A stretch of 64,000 nucleotides of DNA. Origin: Paraburkholderia oxyphila NBRC 105797. GTDB lineage: Bacteria; Pseudomonadota; Gammaproteobacteria; Burkholderiales; Burkholderiaceae. Both the position numbers and the translations under genes were made by a program. Of the stretch, positions 56,770 through 64,000 are shown piece after piece. The notes below the pieces were generated by a model. That model was given only the letters and a program-made list of their open reading frames with translations, was not told the DNA's origin and ran no database searches. The stretch's first letter is position 1. Each line of letters starts with the position of its first letter. The stretch covers positions 57,708-121,707 of the forward strand of contig NZ_BAYD01000021.1 in the NCBI RefSeq assembly GCF_000685075.1, written 5' to 3'.

Positions 56770-58470
56770 CTAGTCCGCGCTGACCACGCGCGGCGTGATG
56801 AACACCACGAGCTCGCTGCGTCTGTCGCGGTGGGCGCGATGCGAAAAAAGCGCGCCCAAAAACGGTATTTTGCCCAGGAGCGGCACGCGCGTCACATCGT
56901 CCCGGTCGTCGGTCGCGTCGATGCCCCCGATCGAGACCGTGCCGCCGTCCTCGATCTCCACGCGCGTCTGCACATGCTTGGTGTGGATCGCCGGCCCCGC
57001 GGCGGTTTGCTCGCCCACGCTGTCCTTGGCCACGTCGAGGTCGAGGATCACGCGGCCGTCGGGCGTGATCTGCGGCTCGACCTCCAGCTTGAGCGTGGCG
57101 CGGCGAAATTGCACGCCCGAGACGCCCTGCCCGACCTTGGCCTGATACGGCAGCTCGGTGCCCTGCTCGACGATGGCCTTGGTGCGGTCCGCCGTCACGA
57201 CGCGCGGACTCGACACCACCCGCCCGCGCCCCTCGGCTTCCAGTGCGCTCAACTCGACATCGAGCAGGCGTGTCGCGCGTGCCGCCAGCAGCGTGAGGCC
57301 GAGCTGTGCGGCGTCGAAGCCGGAGAGCGGCCCCGCCGGCAAGTCGTAGACCGTGCCAGCCGTACTGCCGTGCAGGCCACGCGCAACGCCGTCGGGGTCG
57401 GTCGGATAGAGGCCGAGCCGCACGCCCAGTTCGCGCGACAAGCCTTCATCCCCTTCGACGATGCGCGCCTCGATCAGCACCTGGCGCGCGGGCGCATCGA
57501 GCCGCCGGATGAGCTCGGCAATCTGATCCAGGCGCGCCGGCAAATCGGTGACGAACAGCAGATTCGTGCGCGCGTCCGCGACAGCGGCGCCGCGCTTCGA
57601 AAGCGCGCGCTGCGTGCCGGAACCGGTCAGGATCCGGCGCAAGTCTTCGGCACGCGCGTACTGGAGTTCAAACGCCCGGCTCGCGAGCGGCTCCAGCTCG
57701 GCGGCGCGCGCGTGCGCTTCGAACAATTGGCGCTCGCGCGCAGCAAGGTCCGCCGCAGGCGCGACCCAGAGTACGCGGCCGGTGCGCTCCATGGCGAGAC
57801 CGTTCGATACTAGCAGCAGGTCGAATGCCGCGCGCCACGGCACGCGGTCGAGGCGCAGCGTGACCTGGCCACGCACGCGCTCGCTCGCGACGATGTTCAG
57901 CTTCGTGAATTGCGCGAACGCGTGCAGCACGGCCGATAGCTCGGCGCGCTGGAAATTGAGCGAGATCGGGCGGTCGGGCGGCAGGCCGTCATCGTCCGGC
58001 GCTGCGTCACTCAGACGCGCAGGCGCGCGCAGCGGCACGGGCGGCCCTTCAAGCGGTGGAGTCGCATCGGGCGCGGCGGCGCCGGCTGCTGGCGCTGGTG
58101 CCAGCACAGGCGTTGGCCCCGCGCGCGACGCCGCCGGATCGACGCCCTCCCCCTCGGCCGCGCCCGGCAGCGAGGCGGCCTCCGCGCCGTTTGCAGGCAT
58201 GAACGGATTCGCAACCCAGCCAGACGGCGCATCGGTCTCCCCGCCCGCTCCGCCTGGCGGCAGCGGCGGCGCCTCGTAACGCGCAACCGGCACGGCGGCC
58301 TGGCGCCACGCCGGCAGCGACGGCGGCACGGCGCAGCGTGCTACGGGCGTGACCCCAGTGGCCTGCGCGATCAATACGAGCACGCAAATGAGCAAGTGGG
58401 TCATGCGACGAACGGAATGCGCACGCCACGACAAGCCCGCGCCCAAACGCGCCGATTGTCCGAATTTCAT
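56770..58470 (-). CDS. pilQ: Type IV pilus secretin PilQ (short form)
   Basis: 566 residues, shorter than the 700-residue PilQ because no AMIN repeats are visible. A proline/alanine-rich stretch (about 45-165) leads to the STN/secretin N-domain (ISLNFQRAELSAVLHAFAQFTKLNIV), N1-type domain (LQYARAEDLRRILTG) and the secretin core (SSPRVVTADRTKAIVEQGTELPY, VPLLGKIPFLGALF). It forms the outer-membrane pore for pilus and DNA uptake. The ATG overlaps the upstream stop (ATGA); signal peptide is clearest if counted from M23. Confidence 0.92.
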   Translation of the reverse strand: MKFGQSARLGAGLSWRAHSVRRMTHLLICVLVLIAQATGVTPVARCAVPPSLPAWRQAAVPVARYEAPPLPPGGAGGETDAPSGWVANPFMPANGAEAASLPGAAEGEGVDPAASRAGPTPVLAPAPAAGAAAPDATPPLEGPPVPLRAPARLSDAAPDDDGLPPDRPISLNFQRAELSAVLHAFAQFTKLNIVASERVRGQVTLRLDRVPWRAAFDLLLVSNGLAMERTGRVLWVAPAADLAARERQLFEAHARAAELEPLASRAFELQYARAEDLRRILTGSGTQRALSKRGAAVADARTNLLFVTDLPARLDQIAELIRRLDAPARQVLIEARIVEGDEGLSRELGVRLGLYPTDPDGVARGLHGSTAGTVYDLPAGPLSGFDAAQLGLTLLAARATRLLDVELSALEAEGRGRVVSSPRVVTADRTKAIVEQGTELPYQAKVGQGVSGVQFRRATLKLEVEPQITPDGRVILDLDVAKDSVGEQTAAGPAIHTKHVQTRVEIEDGGTVSIGGIDATDDRDDVTRVPLLGKIPFLGALFSHRAHRDRRSELVVFITPRVVSAD

Positions 58471-59360
58471 TTGGCGTCCTCCGCCCAGCCCAGAGTGTGC
58501 GTCGCGCCGTCGAGCGCGAGCACAACGCGCGCCGGATCCACGCTCGACACGCGCCCGCCGCCAAGCGTGGCACCGGCCTGCACGGCCACCGTGCCTTCGG
58601 CGGTCTCGACAAGGGCAACGGCCCGGCCGCGCTCCACCAGCATGCCGGCGAGGCGCATCGCAGCACCGCCCGGAGCCCCCACGGCACCTTGGGCTCCAGC
58701 GAAGCGGCTTGCGAACGGATCCGCCAGCGCGCCGCCTTCTTCGTCGCTGCGCGCAATGGCGACAGCGGGCAGTCCGTCGAACACCTGCAGCATGGCCGAG
58801 ACCGCCAGACTCCCGCCGCTGCGCCGGACCGTGAGCTCCGCAGGCACGGCAAGCTCGGGCAGCGCCGCGAGTCCTTCGAGGAAAGCACGCAGCTGTCCGA
58901 AGCTGCCCGAAGCAACCAGCTTCGTTGTGCGAAGCGCCTGTGCCCCGGCACCGCCCGAAGCCGCCGGCTCCAGTGCGATCAGCACCAGCCCGGCCTGCGC
59001 CGCGAGTTCCGACACGCTGCGGATATCACCGGCGGCGCTGCCGTCGCGCACGCGCTGCGGCCAGTCCTGCGCGTCGCGCTGCAGGGCAGGCAAACGCGCC
59101 AGCGTTTGTCGCGCGCCCACGAGCCGCGCTTTGGCATCGGCCAGCGCGGCTTGCGCCGCCAGCCCGCCACCGAGATCGAGAGCCACGCAGGTGCCGCCCG
59201 TCAGTCCTGCGGCTAGTGCGCCAAGCGCCATGGCAGCGGCGGCACGCCGCCGGCCGCTCCACGCGTGCAACGGCAGCCAGCCGCGCAGGAGTTCGGACAC
59301 AAGACCAAGCGCGCGTGAGCGTCCAACAGGACGGGCGCGTATCCCAATGACTGCATTCAT
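58467..59360 (-). CDS. PilO-PilP fusion protein of the type IV pilus alignment complex
   Basis: 297 residues. Residues about 45-70 form a membrane helix, then a coil and a PilO-like domain (FGQLRAFLEGLAALPELAVPAELTVRR). The last 80 residues (LAGMLVERGRAVALVETAEGTVAVQAGATLG) match the PilP beta domain that contacts PilQ. PilO and PilP are usually separate genes. The ATG at 59360 overlaps the pilN stop by 4 bp and has GGGG upstream. Confidence 0.75.
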   Translation of the reverse strand: MNAVIGIRARPVGRSRALGLVSELLRGWLPLHAWSGRRRAAAAMALGALAAGLTGGTCVALDLGGGLAAQAALADAKARLVGARQTLARLPALQRDAQDWPQRVRDGSAAGDIRSVSELAAQAGLVLIALEPAASGGAGAQALRTTKLVASGSFGQLRAFLEGLAALPELAVPAELTVRRSGGSLAVSAMLQVFDGLPAVAIARSDEEGGALADPFASRFAGAQGAVGAPGGAAMRLAGMLVERGRAVALVETAEGTVAVQAGATLGGGRVSSVDPARVVLALDGATHTLGWAEDAK

Positions 59361-60052
59361 TTCGCCCCCTTCGCACCCACCCCACGCGTTGCGCCGCCTG
59401 CGTCTGCCGCCGCGCCCTGCCACGCGAGCCGCACCGCCACCCGGATCGGCGCGCCACGTCCCGTGCGCTCACGCGCGAGCGCACCCTCCTGTGCACGCTT
59501 CAGTTCGCGCACGTTGACCGCCGCGATCCCGGGGAGCGCGTGCAGGCGTGCAAGCCACGCGGCCGCCGCGGCTTCGTCGGCCGCGCTCGCCTGCAGCTCG
59601 GTTTCTTCGGCGCGCTGCGCAAGCTGCTCGAGCACAACGCCCGCCGTGCGCGCCTGCGACAACGCCTCGATGAGCGCAAAAACGTGCGTGAGCGGCCTCG
59701 CCCGCTGCTGCGCCTCGGCGCGCGCGGCGCGCCGCTCGTCGGCTTCGCGTGCGAGCTTGCGCGCCAGCGTCAGCGGTGCATCGAGACGCGCGAGCTGTCG
59801 CTCCACCGCCTCGCGGGCCGCCTCCGCACGGGTGCGCTCGAGCAGTTGCCATCCCGCCGCGGCACTGCCACATGCGCCGCCCACCATCAGCGCCGCCAGC
59901 CATTCGAGTGCGCGGCGTCTGCGCAGGCGCCGCAGCGCGCCCTGCCGCCATGGCAGGAAATTGAATCCGCCAATCCCCGATCCCGGCACGACGGCCCCGC
60001 CATTGCGCGCACCAACCGGCGCCGCGTGCCCGCTGCCCGCCCCCGCGCTCAT
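59357..60052 (-). CDS. pilN: Type IV pilus inner-membrane protein PilN
   Basis: 231 residues. FNFLPWRQ near residue 30 is the conserved PilM-binding motif (normally NLLPWR). A membrane helix (EWLAALMVGGACGSAAAGW) and a coiled, Arg/Ala-rich periplasmic part follow. The ATG at 60052 overlaps the pilM stop by 4 bp; the long upstream frame is the shadow of pilM. Confidence in the symbol comes from motif and order. Confidence 0.87.
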   Translation of the reverse strand: MSAGAGSGHAAPVGARNGGAVVPGSGIGGFNFLPWRQGALRRLRRRRALEWLAALMVGGACGSAAAGWQLLERTRAEAAREAVERQLARLDAPLTLARKLAREADERRAARAEAQQRARPLTHVFALIEALSQARTAGVVLEQLAQRAEETELQASAADEAAAAAWLARLHALPGIAAVNVRELKRAQEGALARERTGRGAPIRVAVRLAWQGAAADAGGATRGVGAKGAK

Positions 60053-61062
60053 TCGCCCACCCCGCGCATGGCGAGGCCGAACGCGACGGCGCACGACGGG
60101 TCGTTCAGCAGAGTGGCGTCGAGCGGCCGATCGGCGTCGGCGAGCGGTCCGCATTCGAACGGCAGCACGGGACAGCCGAGCACATCGCCGATATCGGCGA
60201 GCGAAAAATGCACGCCGTGCAGCATGGCAAGGTCGCCGGCCACGAAAGCGCAGCCCGCCTCCTCGGCCTGCGTCAGATCGCGCAAGGCCTCGACGAGATC
60301 CACATGCTCGAGCGCCGGAAAGCGCATCGTCCGCACGACCGACTCCTCGGCGACGAACCAGCCGTGCACGCCATCCACGCCGATCCACAGCGCCACCCAA
60401 GCCTCGTGCGGCGGCAGTTCGAACGCCGCGGCGTGGCGCATCGCCCGCAGCGCGGCGTACGCCTCGTCGTCCACCGCGCACAACGCGACGCCCGCCATTG
60501 CGGCGCATTCGATGCGTGCCTCCAGGTGGGCGCGCGCCGTCGCCGCGATCATGACCTGCGCGTCGTGCACGGACGCTACGCCGCACTCGAGCCCAAGCGG
60601 GCCGACGCGCCAGTCCACGGCGAGCTCGGTGCGCTCGATGCCGGACACGCGCTCCGCCTCGGCCAGCACGAGCGGCTCGAGCTCCGTATAGAGGCCCGAT
60701 GCGTCCACCTTCCGCGCGGCTGCCCCCGCAGGCGCCGGCGCCAGCCGCGCGAGCGGCACCGATGCAAGCAGCGTCGCGCCCGAGGGCAGCGCCATCGCGC
60801 AACGCAACGAGGCCTGAGCGCAGGCGGGCGGCAGCGCGCCGAACACCTCCTGCAACGCGCCCACCAGCGCCGGCCGGTCGACGATCTCCGCGCCCGAGAG
60901 CACCTCGCGCGCGAGCGGCACACGCCCCAGCCATTCGATGCGCAGCGGGCCGCCGCCGAACAGCCGCTGACTCAGGACCACCAGCGTGACGCCGCGCGCC
61001 CCCACGTCGATGCCCGCGCCAAAACGGCGCGCACCCAGCAACAACGGATTGAGCAAGCTCAT
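60049..61062 (-). CDS. pilM: Type IV pilus actin-like protein PilM
   Basis: 337 residues with an actin-like ATPase fold (GAGIDVGARGVTLVVLS at the start; VDGVHGWFVAEE later). PilM sits on the cytoplasmic face and binds the N-terminus of PilN. The ATG at 61062 has GGAGG six bases upstream; the upstream extension is rejected. It is the first gene of pilM-N-O/P-Q, divergent from mrcA. Confidence 0.88.
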   Translation of the reverse strand: MSLLNPLLLGARRFGAGIDVGARGVTLVVLSQRLFGGGPLRIEWLGRVPLAREVLSGAEIVDRPALVGALQEVFGALPPACAQASLRCAMALPSGATLLASVPLARLAPAPAGAAARKVDASGLYTELEPLVLAEAERVSGIERTELAVDWRVGPLGLECGVASVHDAQVMIAATARAHLEARIECAAMAGVALCAVDDEAYAALRAMRHAAAFELPPHEAWVALWIGVDGVHGWFVAEESVVRTMRFPALEHVDLVEALRDLTQAEEAGCAFVAGDLAMLHGVHFSLADIGDVLGCPVLPFECGPLADADRPLDATLLNDPSCAVAFGLAMRGVGE

Positions 61063-61357
61063 CGGATTCCTCCCTTGTGCGTCGCGCCGCGAACCATTCG
61101 CGGCGCGCTCAGGGGGAAATTGTGCGAAGCGGCGCGTGCCGCGCACACTCATCCGGATGGCCAATCCACGCGTGGCGGGCCTTCGCCGATCTTCTCGCGC
61201 CTTCGAGACAGGGCTAGAGTGCGTCTATGCGTCCAGGCCGTTCCGCCGACACCACCGCCCCGCCGCCACCCAGCCTCACCACGCACCAGACGTAAGCATT
61301 CCGAAAGCGCACCAGGGCGGGCGGCTATAATCGCGGGACTGTTTTTCCGGTGTCCGT

Positions 61358-63826
61358 ATGCAAGAAGCTCAGCCTCCCTCGTCTGTTCCGCCGCCCACGC
61401 CGCCCGCGCCGCCCAAGCGCAAGCGGCCGTGGTGGCTCAAGCTGCTCATCGGCTTTTTCGGTCTGATTGGAGGCGCCGCTGCCTGCATGGTGCTCGTGCT
61501 CGGCTATGCGCTCATCGTCGCCACGCCGAACCTGCCCTCGCTCGACGCGCTCACCGACTATCGCCCGAAGGTGCCGCTGCGCATCTACACGCGCGACCAT
61601 GTGCTGATCGGCGAATTCGGCGAGGAGCGGCGCGACATCGTCCATATCCAGGACGTGCCCGAGAACCTCAAGAAGGCGATCCTCGCGATCGAGGACGCGC
61701 GCTTCTACGAGCACGGCGGCGTCGATCTCACGGGCATCGCGCGCGCGGGCTTCGTCGCGCTCACCAATGGCCATGCCTCGCAGGGCGCGAGCACCATCAC
61801 CATGCAGGTGGCGCGCAACTTCTTCCTGTCGAGCGAGAAGACCTACACGCGCAAGATTTACGAGATGCTGCTCGCCTACAAGATCGAGTCGAAGCTCTCC
61901 AAGGATCAGATTCTCGAGGTGTACATGAATCAGATCTATCTGGGGCAGCGCGCCTACGGCTTCGCAAGCGCGGCGCGCGTGTACTTCGGAAAGGATCTGA
62001 AAGATCTCACGCTCGCCGAATGCGCGATGCTCGCGGGCCTGCCCAAGGCGCCCTCGGCGTATAACCCGGTCGTCAATCCGAAGCGCGCCAAGGTGCGTCA
62101 GGAGTACATCCTCGAGCGCATGCTCGAGCTGCACTACATCACCCAGCAGCAATACGACGAGGCCGCGCAGCAGCCGCTCGTCGTCAAGGGCGCGGGCAAG
62201 GAATTCAGCGTGCACGCCGAGTACGTGGCGGAAATGGTGCGCCAGATGATGTACGCCCAGTATCACGAAGAGGCGTACACGCGCGGCCTGAACGTGGTCA
62301 CGACCATCGATTCGGCCGATCAGGACGTCGCCTATCGCGCGCTGCGCAAGGGATTGATGGACTACGAGCGGCGCCACGGCTACCGCGGGCCCGAGGCGTT
62401 CATCGACTTGCCCGACGACGCCGACGACCGCGAGCAGGCTATCGACGACGCCCTGCTCGAGCACCCCGACAACGGCGAGCTCGTCGCGGCCGTGGTCACG
62501 TCGGCGAGCCCCAAGGAGGTGCAGGCCACCTTCATGGACGGCAACACCGCCACCATCACCGGCGACGGCCTGCGCTTCGCGCAATACAACCTCTCCGCGC
62601 GCGCGCAGCCGAGCCAGCGGATCCGGCCGGGCGCGATCATCCGCGTCATGCGCAATGGTTCCGGAAACAGCGCCGGCAACGGCTCAGGAAACAGCGCCGG
62701 CGCATGGTCGATCACGCAATTGCCGCAAATCGAAGGGGCGTTCGTCTCGATCGTGCCGCAGGACGGCGCCATCCGCGCGCTGGTGGGCGGTTTCGACTTC
62801 AACAAGAACAAGTTCAACCACGTCACGCAAGCGTGGCGCCAGCCGGGCTCGAGCTTCAAGCCGTTCATCTACTCGGCCTCGCTCGACAAGGGCCTCGGGC
62901 CGGCCACCATCATCAACGATGCGCCGCTCTTCTTCAGCGCCGCGGAAACGGGCGGCCAGGCGTGGGAGCCGAAGAACTATGGCGGCGGCTTCGACGGGCC
63001 GATGACCATGCGCACCGCGCTCATGAAGTCGAAGAACCTCGTGTCGATCCGCATCCTCAACCACATCGGCACGAAGTACGCGCAGCAATACATCACGCAC
63101 TTCGGTTTCGATGCGGACCGCCATCCGGCCTATCTGCCAATGGCGCTCGGCGCGGGTCTCGTCACGCCGCTGCAAATGGCGGGCGGCTATGCCGTATTTG
63201 CCAACGGCGGCTATCGCGTGAATCCGTATCTGATCGCCGAAGTCACCGATCAGCGCGGCATGGTGGTCGCGCAGGCGCAGCCGCTCGTGGCGGCGCAGAA
63301 CGCGCCGCGCGCGATCGACCCGCGCAATGCGTACATCATGAACAGCCTGCTGCAGAGCGTCGCGCAGCGCGGCACGGGCGCGAAATCGAACGCTCTGAAG
63401 CGCACCGACCTCGGCGGCAAGACCGGCACGACCAACGACTCGCGCGACGCCTGGTTCGCGGGCTATCAGCACACGCTCGCGGCCATTGCGTGGATTGGCT
63501 ACGACAATCCGCGCAGCCTCGGCGACAAGGAGACCGGCGGCGGCCTCGCGCTGCCCGTGTGGATCGAATACATGCAAAAGGCGCTCAGCGGCGTGCCCGA
63601 GTACAAGATGCCGATGCCCGATGGCGTCGTCACGCTCGGCGACGAACTTTACTACGCCGACGCCACGCCTGGCCGCGGCTTCGTTTCGACGGTGGGCATC
63701 AGCCAGGCCGCGCTGGACGCCCAGGCGAGCGGCGCCTCGGGTGCGGGCGGCGATCAGGCTCCGGCGCCCGAGCAGGTCAACGCCAAGGAGAAGGAGGACA
63801 TCATGAACCTCTTCCGCGGTCATTGA
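61358..63826 (+). CDS. mrcA: Penicillin-binding protein 1A, bifunctional
   Basis: 822 residues. A proline-rich cytoplasmic start and one membrane helix (about 28-55) precede the GT51 glycosyltransferase with E112 (AIEDARFYEHGG) and GASTITMQVARN. The transpeptidase has QPGSSFKPFIY with the active serine, and the KTGTTND motif. It polymerises and crosslinks peptidoglycan. Some genomes label it ponA. Divergent from pilM as in many proteobacteria, and followed by a terminator. Confidence 0.96.
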   Translation: MQEAQPPSSVPPPTPPAPPKRKRPWWLKLLIGFFGLIGGAAACMVLVLGYALIVATPNLPSLDALTDYRPKVPLRIYTRDHVLIGEFGEERRDIVHIQDVPENLKKAILAIEDARFYEHGGVDLTGIARAGFVALTNGHASQGASTITMQVARNFFLSSEKTYTRKIYEMLLAYKIESKLSKDQILEVYMNQIYLGQRAYGFASAARVYFGKDLKDLTLAECAMLAGLPKAPSAYNPVVNPKRAKVRQEYILERMLELHYITQQQYDEAAQQPLVVKGAGKEFSVHAEYVAEMVRQMMYAQYHEEAYTRGLNVVTTIDSADQDVAYRALRKGLMDYERRHGYRGPEAFIDLPDDADDREQAIDDALLEHPDNGELVAAVVTSASPKEVQATFMDGNTATITGDGLRFAQYNLSARAQPSQRIRPGAIIRVMRNGSGNSAGNGSGNSAGAWSITQLPQIEGAFVSIVPQDGAIRALVGGFDFNKNKFNHVTQAWRQPGSSFKPFIYSASLDKGLGPATIINDAPLFFSAAETGGQAWEPKNYGGGFDGPMTMRTALMKSKNLVSIRILNHIGTKYAQQYITHFGFDADRHPAYLPMALGAGLVTPLQMAGGYAVFANGGYRVNPYLIAEVTDQRGMVVAQAQPLVAAQNAPRAIDPRNAYIMNSLLQSVAQRGTGAKSNALKRTDLGGKTGTTNDSRDAWFAGYQHTLAAIAWIGYDNPRSLGDKETGGGLALPVWIEYMQKALSGVPEYKMPMPDGVVTLGDELYYADATPGRGFVSTVGISQAALDAQASGASGAGGDQAPAPEQVNAKEKEDIMNLFRGH

Positions 63827-63852
63827 GCGCACTTGGCCGATGTTGTACCGGG

Positions 63853-63881
63853 AAGCCGCCGTGTTCGCACGGCGGCTTTTT
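63853..63881 (+). terminator. Rho-independent terminator of mrcA
   Basis: An 11-bp inverted repeat AAGCCGCCGTG with its complement around TTCG is followed by TTT, 26 bp after the mrcA stop codon. Confidence 0.92.
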
Positions 63882-63988
63882 CTTGCTCAATCAACGCGCA
63901 GTGCCGCTCTGACGCAGTCAAGCAGCTTCGTGGCCCGTCTCCTTGATCTCTCACAAGAAGGAACACTGTTCGAGGGCGAGGTTTATTT

Positions 63989-64000
63989 ATGAGATATCTA
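63989..64000 (+). CDS. Possible gene start cut by the window edge
   Basis: ATG AGA TAT CTA begins at 63989 with GAGG seven bases upstream, in a suddenly AT-rich stretch. Only four codons are visible, so no product can be named and it may not be a gene. Confidence 0.25.

Overview
The window is GC-rich chromosomal DNA from a Burkholderiaceae bacterium, most likely Paraburkholderia, Caballeronia or Burkholderia. The basis is the gene order petABC-sspAB, tatABC with a complete his operon behind murA-ibaG, mlaFEDACB, gltBD, and pilMNOPQ-aroKB-dgt opposite a PBP1a gene. The species cannot be named from the sequence alone. Everything from about 6345 rightward reads as conserved core with a few accessory patches.

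Left end (1-6344): an integrative mobilizable element cut by the window edge, next to the 3' end of tRNA-Thr(UGU). On the minus strand it carries a relaxase start, mobC, a palindrome-rich stretch that may hold oriT, a small membrane protein, a winged-helix replication-type protein and an excisionase-like protein. Divergent from these, across a short dyad-rich operator, are a repressor-like gene and a tyrosine integrase. Between integrase and tRNA lies an AT-richer cargo operon of three overlapping or abutting genes: a TIGR04255-like protein, a protein with a signal-peptide-like N-terminus, and a HEPN-like protein. I consider this the best candidate for an undescribed (possibly defensive) system.

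Core block 1 (6345-10559, minus): tRNA-Thr, sspB, sspA and the cytochrome bc1 genes petC, petB, petA. Next come divergent nif3-like and degS/degQ-like genes (start codons 19 bp apart). Core block 2 (13010-31481, minus) is one long co-directional run: mlaF-E-D-A-C-B (retrograde phospholipid transport), an ABC-2 export pair, ibaG, murA, hisG-D-C-B-H-A-F-I-E, a DUF4870 protein, a HIT hydrolase and tatA-B-C. Core block 3 (31651-35497, minus) is a thiamine operon thiO-thiS-thiG-thiE behind a TPP riboswitch.

The middle region (35792-43227) is more accessory. It has an SbmA/BacA-type ABC transporter coupled to an SDR that lacks the catalytic Tyr, an MFS transporter, a DadA-like dehydrogenase, a decayed T6SS tae4-tai4 pair, thpR, and a covarying palindromic repeat array. 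Right side: gltD and gltB, a degenerate REP-associated transposase-like gene with an AT-hook, an ompW-like porin gene, a DUF883 gene, a glycerophosphodiesterase gene beside a 15-bp minisatellite, dgt-aroB-aroK, the type IV pilus operon pilM-pilN-pilO/P fusion-pilQ, and divergent mrcA/ponA.
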